From positions 8,649,320 to 8,713,319 of the forward strand of contig NC_092793.1 of the NCBI RefSeq assembly GCF_918797505.1: a DNA stretch of 64,000 nt, read 5' to 3'. The first letter of the stretch is position 1; each line of letters begins with the position of its first letter. This stretch comes from Bemisia tabaci. Taxonomy: Eukaryota; Arthropoda; Insecta; Hemiptera; Aleyrodidae. The notes beneath the pieces are model-generated. The model was not told the DNA's origin. It ran no database searches and saw only the letters and a program-made list of their open reading frames with translations. Of this stretch, positions 20,509 to 31,334 are shown piece after piece. The translations under genes were made by a program, and so were the position numbers.

Positions 20509-21461
20509 GACAAATTTAAGCTCCCTTCTTTTGTTTCATCAACCTTTTATAATCTCTGTGGAAATTTAGCATTTTAGATTTGATGCAAAGACATTTATTA
20601 CTCGTCACCTCCAAATCGAACCCTATGTTTATCTTTTCTTTTACCTCATTAAAGTTTCTCCAGATCTCTCACCCTTCACTCTGGTCGTCAACTTGACGCG
20701 AAATTTCATCCAGCTACGATCGTAGTACCGATCGAGGACCGATCCTGTTGTCTGTATCGTCAAACGAGCAGTTTCCGGTTCCATTTGGTTTAGCTGATAT
20801 TATTTCACGTCTTCCCGGAGTCTCAAGCCCTATACCACCGGTGTCGAATTCCGTCTTCTCAGATCATTCAAAAAGCTCACCGTGTACAACTTTCATCTTT
20901 CTCGTTTCGATCTCACTTCCACGCTCTAGAAATTACCTTGTCATACTGGACTTATCGGAGGAAGCCGACCCATCCAAATTTCCAAACTTGTCTTTGATTG
21001 ATCTTGTTCCTCTCATCGAAAGTTTGAATTGTCTCTGTGCGTTCACAAAGTGGAAATGTTCGGTTTAGTTTTCCTTGATTGGGTAACGTCGTTTCTAGTT
21101 GATTTCTTCCTTGTAATCTCGATGTAGTACTCAGTTTACTGCAATGGATTACAGAGAAGAAATCACCTAGAAATAAAAACGTTAACTCAACAAGACGAAA
21201 ATGCTATGATTTTAATTTAATAATCTACACTCAATTTATATATGTTTAAAGAAGGAGCTAGAATTTTAGCTAAGTTGGTGTGACATTGATCCTTCATTGG
21301 GAATTATAGTTCCTCCACTTCAGAGTGGATGCAAGAAATATTGAAAAATTTAGATTGGAAACGGCGTATAAGTTGTGCAATGTTAATCAGATCGCTCAGC
21401 TTAACGCACATTTTGCAGTTCTGAACGATTTGAAGGCACCGCTGAAGTTTTTTCCCAAAGA
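20509..21461. other. Unrecognised non-coding sequence
   Basis: The longest frame is 106 codons at 20748-21068 on the plus strand, Ser/Pro/Leu-rich, with no motif I recognise. If it is an exon I cannot show it. Confidence 0.35.
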
Positions 21462-21708
21462 TTGCCGTGTTAAATAAAAATGCCGTATGAGCATTCAAAT
21501 GTTGTTTAATTTCCTCTTAGAATATATTTATGTATTTAGGAAGGTATGAGTATGTTTCCTTGAAATTGTCTAACTTTTTAGACCAAATTACGAACAAAAT
21601 CCTTTTAAAAAAACACATCAGAAATATTCACAAATTTCCCTGAAAATTCGTGATTTGTCGAAGAAACTTAAGTAACGCCTGATGGCTTATACGGCGTTTT
21701 TGCAGCAG
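21462..21708. mobile_element. Family A MITE, degraded
   Basis: TTGCCGTGTTAAATAAAAATGC at the left; GCTTATACGGCGTTTTTGCAGCAG at the right. The internal GACCAAATTACGAACAAAAT matches other A copies. Confidence 0.75.
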
Positions 21709-21849
21709 GAGATCTCGCACTATTTCCACTCTTTTTTAAGTTACAACGAATGGCACTCGTTTTTGCTTGACTCCTTAAAAATGTTAAACGAAGTTTCGTC
21801 CGAGAAGCATCGGAAAGCCAACCACGTCGTTCTCACCTAGGATATCTCA

Positions 21850-22401
21850 ATGGACCACTAGACAAGGTACAAATTTCAGCATTCTGATACATGTTTCTCA
21901 ACCAAAATTTCACGTAGAACACGATACGCACAACGAAAATTACCAAAATCAACTCCTGACGAAGATATTTAATGATTCTTGATGCGTGAATTCAAACCAC
22001 CCGCTCATGAAAACTCAATGCTCTACGTGATTCACATCGCGCGCTAAATGTTTAGCATGACAGTCTCTGCGATGTAAAAATCTTCAACTTCAATCTTGAC
22101 ACTTTGGCTCAGCTATAGCAAATTACCAATAGTTTGAACAACACATGGTGGAAAATGAACATCGCTCGATTGAGAAGCTTGCTGAAACCGTTGTAGTGCG
22201 CGATTTGACTCACGTAGAGCTTTGAGTTTCTTGTGAGCGGACAGTTCAAATTCCTCGTAATCAGTGCGAAATAAAAACGTTAATATCTTCGTTAGAAGTT
22301 GATTTCGGAAATTTTCGTAGTGTGAATCGTGTTCTACGTGAAATTCTGGTTAAGAAACATGTATCAGATTGCTTAAATTCGTACCTTGTCTAGTGGTCCA
22401 T
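21850..22401 (-). mobile_element. Family U foldback element, copy 1
   Basis: Ends ATGGACCACTAGACAAGGTA and TACCTTGTCTAGTGGTCCAT. Inverted similarity extends at least 120 bp inward through ACATGTTTCTCAACC, TTTCACGTAGAACACGAT and GACGAAGATATT. CTCTACGTGATTCACATCGC and GCGATTTGACTCACGTAGAG are inner inverted blocks. About 552 bp, no coding frame. In opposite orientation to the copies at 26801 and 35800. Confidence 0.9.
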
Positions 22402-22550
22402 TTTGATTAGAAGGTAGGGCTGACAATGTATCTTGATGTGACATCATTGTGCTTTTGGTTGCGAAGCTGATGAGCGGACCGGAACAGGTGTCCCTCAAAC
22501 CGAAACGCCAACGCGAGCCGCCACGCTCCGTAGGTACGCGCCGGCTACGC

Positions 22551-22787
22551 CACACAGTGGATCGAGTCAATGGGCGAGGTCGGACAAAATTTGGAAACTT
22601 TAAAAGCCTTCAACTCCGTTTATACAAAACTTTGAGGTTCCAAAAATAGTTTCATTAGTTTGCTCGTAAAATTTGCTTCTAGAAGCACCCCTTAGAATTT
22701 AAAATGTGACGCATTAAACGTCAAAATTTGCGGTTTCAGTCGAAAATTTCATGTCCGACCTTCCTGATCGACTCGATCCACTGTGCG
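22551..22787. mobile_element. Family B MITE
   Basis: CACACAGTGGATCGAGTCAA to GACTCGATCCACTGTGCG, 237 bp, same orientation as the copy at 770. Internal CAACTCCGTTTATACAAAAC and GAAGCACCCCTTAGAATTT are typical of the family. Confidence 0.88.
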
Positions 22788-23035
22788 CCAGGCAGAGTAT
22801 TTGAGAGTATGCCAGGGCGGCGGCCGCATTTCAGCACTTTCGAAAAGCGTGATAACGTAAAGCACGATCGTTCGCTCCACTCCCGCCGCCGCCTGTGTAT
22901 TCGGTCAGCCATCCCGAACTATCGAGGGATCTCCCGCTGAACCTCGATCGAATTTCGGCCCGACTCCATTGACCCCACGTAGAACAGCCGAACGCGGTTG
23001 AATTAACGACGTCAAAAAAAGAACGAGGTCATCTG
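22788..23035. other. Unrecognised GC-rich stretch
   Basis: No repeat end or gene recognised. Confidence 0.35.
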
Positions 23036-23288
23036 CTGCCGTGCTAAGGAAGAACGCCGTATGAACCTTCAGGCGTTGCCAAATTTCCTTTCATAAAACG
23101 CGAATTTTCAGGTAAACTTAAGACTATTTTCCTCCCAATTTTTCAGATAATATTGTTTGCAATTTCACCTGAAGATTCTGAAAATTTAAAGGAAAAATGT
23201 TCATAACTTTCCTAAAAAATAATCATTTTATCTAAGTAAATTTGGCAACTCTCGAATGTTCATACGGCGTTCTTCCTTAGCACGGCAG
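23036..23288. mobile_element. Family A MITE with TCTG target duplication
   Basis: A well-preserved 253-bp copy: CTGCCGTGCTAAGGAAGAAC to TCTTCCTTAGCACGGCAG, flanked by TCTG at 23032-23035 and 23289-23292. Together with the CATA, TAAT and TTTA cases this fixes the family's 4-bp TSD and exact termini. Confidence 0.92.
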
Positions 23289-23415
23289 TCTGGGTGTGCC
23301 TTTTTATCCTCGTATTTACCTATTCGATTTGTCACCATAACCGGCTCTTTCACCAGTTTGTGGGCTAGGCCTTTGATTTCGGGCTCGCATATGGAGAGTC
23401 ATCGGGCGCCACTGG

Positions 23416-24073
23416 AATGGGTCAGTTGCGCCGGTGACAGAATCGTGTTTTGATACTTGATTCTTGTAGGTAAGCCAAAAATAATACCTGTCCAAACCGC
23501 CACTTTCTACGTTCAATATTGATTGAGATATCGCCCTTTGAAATGTCGGGGTTTTGACGTCATCCACCGCGGTAGTGACAGAGTGACACCCTTGGTTTCT
23601 TCCACCTTGCTTTCATCCGAGTGTCACGTCAACGTGCGTAACACCGACTGAACTCGAACTCTCGTACACGCTAATATGCGTTGCACGCCAATTTGACCGA
23701 CTGCACTGCTTTTGGCGCAATGCGAGAAGTATTCATGCAGTCTTGTAGGCGCTAATATGCGGTTCAAGCCGACCGGACTGTTTGGCACAATGCGTGAAGT
23801 ATTCCCACGGTTTCGCAGGCGCTAATATTGTTCATCCAAGTTTCACGTTGAGTTACCAGTGCAAATGTGCGTCACTAATGAAAACAAGGTGGAAGAGACC
23901 AAGAGTGTCTCTTCCGCGGTGGATGACGTCAAAAACCCGACTTTTCTAAGGACGATATCTCGGTTAATATTGAACGTCGAAAGTTGCGGTTTGGATGGAT
24001 CTTATTATTTTTAGCTGATCTACTAGAATCAAGCATCATAACATGATTCTGTGACCAGCGCAACTGACCCATT
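23416..24073. mobile_element. Foldback element T with tandem units in its loop
   Basis: The left arm (from AATGGGTCAGTTGCGCCGGT) and right arm (to AGCGCAACTGACCCATT) are inverted over about 220 bp, sharing ACGTCATCCACCGCGG, TTCCACCTTG and TCAATATTGA blocks. The loop at 23663-23830 holds tandem units. Arms are visibly diverged, so it is older than W or X. No gene found. Confidence 0.75.
23663..23830 (+). repeat. Tandem S units (GCGCTAATATG)
   Basis: Two units of roughly 75-80 bp, each running GCTAATATG, GCACTG or GGACTG, TTTGGC, GCAATGCG(A/T)GAAGTATTC, GTAGGC or GCAGGC. The same units occur at 61326-61505 and, as a snap-back, at 10171-10258. Confidence 0.75.
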
Positions 24074-24600
24074 GCGTTCTGAGTCTGACTTCGGCATGCA
24101 TCGTGCGCCGGGCGCGAAACGTGCGCAAAAAATCTGGTTTTGGCGCTAAAGAAAAAATGTTCAACCCCAAAAATTGGTTTCCACGAAGATTACAAAGGGG
24201 GAAATTGATCGTTTTTCCCACAACGCTCATGATGGATTGGGTCCCATCTACCATTCTATTATTGTAACACTAACTTTGTTTTTTTGTTTTTTTATTTGTT
24301 TTTTTTTTGTGCTGTTTTTTTTTTGTCAAATTTCTCCTAAATTGCATTTTTACCATGAATATCTTAGGGATTTTGAACGGAGAATTTCACTGAATTTTCT
24401 TCTGCTCTCATGCAAAAATCAGAAAAAAATTTGCCAAAAATAGCACAAGCACAATCTTGAAAAAACTGAATCGTTTGATTCTGTTTTGCAAGCATGGAAT
24501 GGAGTCACGTGCCCTCGTCCGGGAGAAGACGTATTATCAGGTAAATTTTCATAGAAATGAGTCCAAGCTCCGGAGATACAGTCCTCCTATGCAAAATGTC
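24074..24600. other. Unrecognised sequence with T-rich tract
   Basis: T-rich low complexity at about 24277-24330. No recognised gene. Confidence 0.4.
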
Positions 24601-24607
24601 CGTTGGA

Positions 24608-24765
24608 CCCAGCAATTTGGCAACACCGGATTCCCTCCATTTAAACTTATGTCAAATAATCGCCTCTTGTCGGAGCACCAGGCCCTCCAAGAATCGATAC
24701 ATTTCCATATGTTTAAATGGAGAGAAAACGATGTTTCCAACTTGCTGGATCCGCCAATGCAAAAT
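24608..24765. mobile_element. J-family-like element between D-like ends
   Basis: CAGCAATTTGGCAACACCGG with CCATTTAAACTTATG at the left; CATATGTTTAAATGGAG and TTTCCAACTTGCTGG at the right. It is bracketed by ATGCAAAATGTCCGTTGGAC and ATGCAAAATGCAGTCCAC, which resemble family D ends, so a nested arrangement is possible. Confidence 0.5.
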
Positions 24766-25125
24766 GCAGTCCACTTGATGTTACTCTCGTGTTGAGTTCC
24801 ATCCATACCAATCTCTTGCATCACTACCTGTTGGCTCACAGCCGTGGGCTCGCTAGATTTCTTCTGGGGAACCCTGCGTCAGCGGGCGGCGCGGCGTCGC
24901 GACGCATCGGCAGCGCCGCGACGCCGAATGCTGACCATTCATCGGGTGCTGATTCACGCGGATCTGGCGTCGGGTGCCGGCCTCATCATCGGTTTCACTA
25001 TCTAAGCCACAGGGCCTCGAGCGGAACTGATTCACCGCTCAACGGCCGTGAATCTTCTAATCCTCCGCGTTGCCGGTCATCACCGGCTCAATTCTCAACT
25101 ATTTCACAGCCATTGAATAATTAAT
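24766..25125. other. Unrecognised GC-rich sequence
   Basis: Contains a short inverted GC block around 24886-24925 (GGCGTCGCGACGC and its near complement) and overlapping frames on both strands. No gene recognised. Confidence 0.4.
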
Positions 25126-25240
25126 CAGGGTTGTCGCAGTCACGGAGATCCGGGAAATGTCAGGGAATTTTCAAAAGTCAGGAGAAACCTGAAAATGTCA
25201 GGGAAAAATTGTCAAGCCACCTTAATTTGCTCTCTAGAAC
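25126..25240 (+). mobile_element. Family C left part
   Basis: CAGGGTTGTCGCAGTCACGG through GTCAGGGAAAAATTGTC to TGCTCTCTAGAAC. It stops exactly where the E-type foldback begins, and the right part is absent beyond it. Confidence 0.7.
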
Positions 25241-25449
25241 CACTGGTAAAAAAAACCTCTTGGTTCAAGAGTGCAGTTTCTTGTCGCCGGATTTAAGAGT
25301 CTGGACTCTTGTTTCAATGCAAAATCCGCTTGAATCAATGCAAAATCCGCTTGAAACAAGAGTTCAAGACTCTTAAATCCGGCGACAAGAAACTGCACTC
25401 TTAAGTCAATGCAATGCGGCATTGGTCCAAGACGTTTTTTTTACCAGTG
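25241..25449. mobile_element. E-type foldback element
   Basis: CACTGGTAAAAAAAACCTCT to AGACGTTTTTTTTACCAGTG, flanked by AC on both sides. The two halves are nearly perfect inverted copies (GTTTCTTGTCGCCGGATTTA, AAGAGTCTGGACTC). The centre holds a direct repeat of TCAATGCAAAATCCGCTTGA. A relative is at 34124-34362. Confidence 0.85.
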
Positions 25450-25477
25450 ACTCCTACATCGTGAGCACGTATGCCGT

Positions 25478-25690
25478 ATGCCGTAGGCAGATCTCAGATT
25501 TCGCCCGTAAAATCAAGCGTATGCAACCCGGCTCACCGCAGAGTTAAAATAGTTGCATGTTGGGTTCGAACCCAACTTCGCGTATTCTTCCATTGTGCTC
25601 GGCGTTGTTTTGAGTTGAGAGAGCTTTCCGTTATCTACGATGTTTAAAGAAAGGCGTAGATCTAATCGAAATGCTAACTATAAACATTCT
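25478..25690 (-). repeat. EE repeat, copy 1
   Basis: Reverse complement of 28688-28910: CAGATCTCAGATTTCGCCCG, GTATGCAACCCGG, GTTAAAATAGTTGC, AACCCAACTTCG, ATCGAAATGCTAAC. The palindromic GGGTTCGAACCC resembles a tRNA B box, but no tRNA fold surrounds it. Confidence 0.7.
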
Positions 25691-26800
25691 TAGATCATTC
25701 ACCTGAACTGCAAACTGATAGAAATGCACAATACACAAAGCAAATGCAAACTTGCTTTTCGAATGTGGAATGTAAATGATATCCATGAGTCAGACGGTGG
25801 ATGAAGATTCACTACCGTAATGTACCCCTCCCGTTAGTTAAACGAAGCCGATTCAATGTGAGTTTTAAATAAGTAATTCTATTCTGAGTTTTAAATTCAA
25901 AGGCAGAAAAGGAAAACCTATTTGAAGTAAAATTTAACAGTCTAATGGTGGTGATTCTAAATCTTTACAGTTCTGATTTACGCAAAGTTTAATGCCGTGA
26001 ATATTGCCTCGGGCAATTTCGTTTGTGATACAGCTTCTTGCATTCAATTTTCCTTCATTCGAGAGGGTAGGCAATATGCGCTTAATTGCTTAATTGGGTA
26101 CCTGTCTGCTGGTTCATAATTTGATCGTGGCTGTAGTGCAACTGAAAACATCTTCAGCGGGATGACAAGTTCTTTAAAAGCTGGAGGAAAAGAGAAGATT
26201 ATCGGTTCCTCAAAAATCCCGGTATATGGGGATATCTTTCGACCGTATCTGTAATTACCCAGGGACCTGCTGCTGACCATCAGCCTGATCCACTTTTTTA
26301 CATCTTAAACATCAAGACCAAGAAGCAACTTCTCCCGTGGTTATATGCTCCGTTGCCGAATAGCGCAAGAAATTGATCATTTTGTCTGAGGAATAGAATC
26401 ATTTTTGTGAGCCGTTCGGCAGCTGCGCCTTTGATCGTTTACAAACCATCCCCCACTTCCCCACCGTGATGCTTAACTCTTTGCCCTTTTAATTGGTAGC
26501 TGTGAAGAAGGAGTGAGAGGGCTGAGTCCGAAGAAATCGGGGATAGGAAGAAAAATCGTTGAGGGCTGGGCAGCGGGCAGGAGGCGGACGGAGAGGTGTC
26601 GAGGCGCGCTGACATTGAACCAGTTGGGTGATGATCCAATTACGTCATTTTGCTGGTCGCAGCTCGTCGGCTTCGATTTCGTGCGTTCACAGCCCGTGTC
26701 CGCACGTCTCGTCGTTAACTCTCGATTCCTACTAACCGCGAATCGCAGTGTTGGTACTATCTAAAAACGAAACTCAAGTCTTTCACTCTGCAACGTTTTA
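25691..26800. other. Unrecognised non-coding sequence
   Basis: AT-rich in the first half, GC-richer near 26440-26760 where frames overlap on both strands (26439-26639 and 26513-26764). No recognised protein or repeat. Confidence 0.4.
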
Positions 26801-27352
26801 ATGGACCACTAGACAAGGTACGAATTTAAGCAATCTGATACATGTTTCTTAACCAGAATTTCACGTAAAACACGATTCACACTATGAAAATTACCGAAAT
26901 CAACTTCTAACGAAGATATTAACGTTTTTATTTCGCACTGATTACGAGGAATTTGAACTGCCCGCTCACAAGAAACTCAAAGCTCTACGTGAGTCAAATC
27001 GCGCACTACAACGGTTTCAGCAAGCTTCTCAATCGAGCAATGTTCATTTTCCACCATGTGTTGTTCAAACTATTGGTAATTTGCTATAGCTGAGCCAATG
27101 TGTCAAGATTGAAGTTGAAGATTTTTACATCGCAGAGACTGTCATGATTAACATTTAGCGCGCGATGTGAATCACGTAGAGCATTGAGTTTTCATGAGCG
27201 GGTGGTTTGAATTCACGCATCAAAAATCATTAAATATCTTCGTCAGGAGTTGATTTTGGTAATTTTCGTTGTGCGTATCGTGTTCTATGTGAAATTTTGA
27301 TTGAGAAACATGTATCAGAATGCTGAAATTCGTACCTTGTCTAGTGGTCCAT
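26801..27352 (+). mobile_element. Family U foldback element, copy 2
   Basis: ATGGACCACTAGACAAGGTA to TACCTTGTCTAGTGGTCCAT, 552 bp. It is the reverse complement of the copy at 21850 with scattered substitutions. No gene. Confidence 0.9.
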
Positions 27353-27954
27353 TTCGGAACATGGCCATTGAATGGCCCACAAACCCCTAGGTTAGTCATC
27401 CTAATATTGAAATTAAACACTCACAAATGAACCGAATTAAAGAAGCATATCGACGGCGTAAGTCGGCAATCGCATATATCGTTTGCGGTGTCTGAAAGTC
27501 TCCGTCTCTATGTTATTTTTTAAAGGAGAACCAATTGGCATCATCCCTTGAAGTTTTTGCAGGATTCTCTTCGCACAGAGAGGAAAAATCATGACAGTTT
27601 TAAAGAATTGCCGTTGAGTAGTTCTGCTTTTAAAAAATAAAGTATGACTGAAAGTCTACAACGTCGCAAACTAAGTTTTGTGATTGCCAACTTACACCGT
27701 CGATGTATCTATGAGGTGTTTTCACGAAACGAATGATATGATCCGCGAATTTTTATTTGACGAATGAAAATTGTCAACATCACTTTCTCGTCTGCATGAT
27801 GCTTATCGTTCTTTCCCGGACGAAGGAACATAACTCAATTTCAAAGTTGCAAAATTGACTTAGACAATTCAATTTTTTTTTCTCAAGAATATACCTGTTC
27901 AATTTTTGTCTGATTTTTGCGTGAGATCTGAATGAAAATCAGGGAAAATTTCAG
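27353..27954. other. Unrecognised AT-rich sequence
   Basis: No repeat end, gene or RNA recognised. Confidence 0.35.
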
Positions 27955-28055
27955 TCAAAAATTCCCAAAATTCTCCGGTTAAAAATGCGATTTGCGTGGG
28001 AAAATTTGGCAACATCGGAATGTACTTACGTTTCTTCTTCAGGGAAACGACGTTA
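27955..28055. mobile_element. A-like element fragment
   Basis: GGAAAATTTGGCAACATCGG then GTACTTACGTTTCTTCTTC parallels 9060-9115 and the general plan of family A right ends. Confidence 0.5.
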
Positions 28056-28202
28056 TGAGCTTTCCGTCTTGCGTTGATGCGTGCGTCATAATTTCCACGC
28101 GTTTTATCTGACGAATTCATCTCGAATAGCTGGGGCAAAAGAAATCATACCGGATGACATAATGTGTCATAAGTCCATTGCGGAGATGCTTTGAGTCTGC
28201 GT

Positions 28203-28365
28203 CAGTGGCGAGGCGTGAATGATCGATTATCGATACTCCCCCATTTGAGCTGTGGTAAAGAATCGATTATTAGGGTGTTCGCTGCGAACACCCTAATAAT
28301 CGATCCTTTACCATAGGTTTAAATGGCAGATCAATCGATATATCGCAAAGCATGCCACGCCACTG
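28203..28365. mobile_element. Family I hAT-like MITE with perfect 8-bp TSD
   Basis: CAGTGGCGAGGCGTGAATGA to CATGCCACGCCACTG, 163 bp, flanked on both sides by GTCTGCGT (28195-28202 and 28366-28373). An 8-bp TSD and CAGTGGCG/CGCCACTG ends fit the hAT superfamily. The central GGGTGTTCGCTGCGAACACCC is a perfect hairpin. Non-autonomous. Confidence 0.92.
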
Positions 28366-28373
28366 GTCTGCGT

Positions 28374-28687
28374 TCGTGTTCGTGGCGTGTTCTACCGGAG
28401 ATCTGCCCTCATTTTGACAGATGCCATGGTTTTAAGTGGTCGGTGTGCTGTAAAGTCTGTTAGAACATTCAGACATTTTATAAGCAGCCAAAGCATTAGG
28501 TGAAACAAAATGGGAGAGGAAAAGCAAGGAAAAGAGGGAGCAGAATAGAAAGAGACAGAATGAGAAGAAAAGATAGTCGAAACGAAAGAAGAAAAATAAG
28601 AGGGTGATGAGAAGCAGGAGAGAATAAAGAAAAGGAATTCCTTCAAAAGAAACCTCTTGCAGTTTGTGATTTAGGCGATTTAACTAA
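28374..28687. other. Purine-rich unrecognised stretch
   Basis: AG-rich low complexity at about 28495-28640 gives a spurious minus-strand frame full of Ser and Phe. No gene. Confidence 0.4.
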
Positions 28688-29050
28688 AAATGTTTATAGT
28701 TTGTTAGCATTTCGATAAAATCTGACAATGAGCTCTTTCTTAACATGATAGATAACGAAACTCCCACTCAACTCATAACAACGCGAAGTTCAATGGAAGA
28801 ACACACGAAGTTAGGCTCAAACCCAACAAGCAACTATTTTAACTCTGGGGTGGCCCAGGTTGCATACGCTAGATTTTGCGGGCGAAATCTGAGATCTGCC
28901 TTCCGCTCTCGTGACAGGTGTGATGAGTGTTTTCCTCGAGCGTATACAACCCGGCCCACCACGGAGATGAAGTAGCTGCGTGGTGTGTCTAAACCCAACT
29001 TCATTTTTTCCTCCATTGTTTTACGCTCCGCGCGTTATTCAAAGTGAGGA
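28688..29050 (+). repeat. EE repeat, copy 2 (self-inverted)
   Basis: The left part matches EE copy 1. The right part (28925-29050: GCGTATACAACCCGG, GAAGTAGCTGCGTGG, AAACCCAACTTCATTT, CCTCCATTG) is a diverged inverted repeat of the left, so the unit can fold back. Weak similarity extends to the duplicated block at 33901-34520. Confidence 0.65.
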
Positions 29051-29647
29051 GCATAGAGGAAGTTCTGCGTGATATTCTCGGATGATCACAATTCAAAAGG
29101 GGGTAATGGAAAATTATTAAAAGAATCTTAAACAGAAAATCGTGATACTGAAACTAATTTTTTGATGGCGAGGAAGACAGGGACAATACTTTTTCTATTT
29201 CACTTGGACATGACGATAGCCTAAAATATACGCAACAATTAATTCTTAATATATCGGAAGTCTCCCTCGACCACTTTGCAGGCATGATCTCTGCTCCATT
29301 GCAACCGAACACTTTTATTTGTAGTGTTCTACTCCCACCTTGAATTTATTTTTACGGAAGCCTGAACAAACGGCATCGAGTGTTTGCTTCGCTGTGTGTA
29401 TTCATGCCCTGATGCGGAAGGCGGAGAACACAATTAATACATAATAAGCGCATACAAGCTGCGCAGTCAGCAAAGCGAACTGCAATAAAGATTAAACGCA
29501 TATTTGCTGCTAATTAAACGAGGATTTTTTAACGACTCATTAGGGAATGCTTTGGTCTGGAATGTCCCAGACGAACACAAGCGTTGCGATCCAAGTTAAC
29601 TACCGTCTGTTCCAGCTCCAGAACTTGACAGCTCACCCACACTGTTA
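29051..29647. other. Unrecognised non-coding sequence
   Basis: No features recognised. Confidence 0.35.
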
Positions 29648-29789
29648 AAAATTTTCTTCGCAATTTCACCTAAAGTTCCTAAAAATTTCAAGGAAGAATA
29701 TCTATAGCTTTCTTCAAAAATAAACATTTTATCAAAGGAAATTTGGCAACTCTCGAATGTTCATACGGCGTTCTCCCTTCGCACGACAG
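29648..29789. mobile_element. Family A right half
   Basis: TTCTTCGCAATTTCACCTAA through GGAAATTTGGCAACTCTCG to GTTCTCCCTTCGCACGACAG. The left half is missing. Confidence 0.75.
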
Positions 29790-30234
29790 CGAGGGATGCA
29801 GGCAGCAGATATGTCGTTTTCTGCAAGTTATAGCTGATTTATTCACGGTCGTAAAAATGTAGTTGATCGATTGAGACGAGTAACCTACATCAAGCCTCTT
29901 CGGTAGTCGACTGTGAGAATGTTCGAAAAATGTCAGAAGGCGTCGCGATTCGTCGTTTCACAGATGAACGAATGTCACCCCATTCCAAGGTTATAAAATT
30001 TATTCGAACAATCCAATTTTCTACAAGAATATGATCACACAATTTCTGTCCAATATTGTGCTGATTTTTGCCTGTAATCAATAGAATAATAAGTTATAAT
30101 TTTCTATCCGAGGTATAGGTATCCAACGGGTTCCATGTAAAACTTCAATTTGAGAGTGGAATTTTTGCGGCATTGGATCAGGCGCCCAGGCCAGAAGCCT
30201 CCGGTACAGAGATACAAAATGATATCTTATATTG
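29790..30234. other. Unrecognised non-coding sequence
   Basis: No features recognised. Confidence 0.35.
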
Positions 30235-30378
30235 CTGAGAAAATTTCACATGAAATTTCATTTCGCTGGAAAAATTTCACATGAAAATTCATTTTGCTGG
30301 TAAAATTTCACATGAAATTTCATTTTGACTGGACAAAGTTTCACATGAAACATCATTTCTCTGGAAAAATTCCCACAA
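30235..30378 (+). repeat. Minisatellite, about 32-bp unit
   Basis: About 4.5 units of the type CTGGAAAAATTTCACATGAA then ATTTCATTTTG. Spacing is 31-33 bp, the last unit is degenerate. One short plus-strand frame crosses it and is spurious. Confidence 0.85.
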
Positions 30379-30856
30379 AATACCGCAACATGAAATTTTA
30401 CATCTCTGCCTTGGCAACGTCGCTACTCGCCATGACACTCCAATATCGGCGCTCTTTCGACTACGGTGAAAGATTCATTCTCCCGTCGATCGATTGACAT
30501 TCCGTCAAAAATTTCTCCTCTGACATGGTTCTCCGGTGCCAGAAGCTCGAGTCAAGGAATTGGCACGGAGCACCAAGCCAAGGTGGCAGGGCGCGCGGGG
30601 TGAGTACAACGGCCTTGGACATATTCTCTTGCTGAGTGCACTCTTTGTCTCCGTCTCTTTTCGCCTTAGTCGCGTGTGCATTGTTCAAATGTCGGACTCT
30701 TAATTATACCTAACTTCACTTTCTGTGGTGAATGTATCTGCGATGCAAGGACACGCGCTCCTCTGACGTCACCCAGTTATCATTTCCATAGTCGTGCACA
30801 GCCGACTCCAGCTTTCCACCGTGGAGTCCTCGCCCAATGCCTTCAGTTTGAGGACG
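30379..30856. other. Unrecognised sequence
   Basis: A GCTCCTCTGACGTCA fragment near 30758 recalls a family K end. Otherwise nothing recognised. Confidence 0.35.
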
Positions 30857-31085
30857 CAGGGTTGCCACTGTCAGGGAGCACTGGAAAACCCGACGAATCT
30901 AACCGAGTCGGGAAAAACTCGGAAAATTCAGGAAAAATGATGAAAAAAAACAAGGAAAAATGATTAACTCCCCTTCATCTACTCTTTAGGTTAGTGTGAA
31001 AACTATTCCAAAATACGTCTTTTCAACCATCTCGCGTATCCTCAGATGTCAGGTAATTCTACTAAAATATGTGAAGGAAAATGCA
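30857..31085 (+). mobile_element. Family C, diverged and right-truncated
   Basis: CAGGGTTGCCACTGTCAGGG opens it. CTTCATCTACTCTTTAGG, AAACTATTCCAAAATACG, TTTTCAACCATC and CCTCAGATGTCAGG follow the consensus order. The terminal GGCAACCCTG is missing. Confidence 0.65.
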
Positions 31086-31334
31086 TCTTCGTAGTGATGA
31101 TATTTTGAATGAATATTTTGACATTGAATCTCCGGATATGCAGATGCGAGTTTTTCGATAATAAATCATAGTTTTTATGCCTCATCTTACCGAGGAGGCG
31201 TCTCTAGTTTTGCCACTATGCCGTTCCTTGATCGGAGATCAGCCGGATCTTACTTAACATAATCGTTTGCTAATAACTGATATTGCCGATTTCCTCAGTT
31301 GTCTAAGTACGTAATTATTCATTTTCCTACAGCC
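31086..31334. other. Unrecognised short stretch
   Basis: No features recognised. Confidence 0.3.

Noticed and set aside
25555..25580. GGGTTCGAACCC as a tRNA T-arm
   Set aside because: It is a simple palindrome within the EE repeat. No A box or cloverleaf can be built around it.
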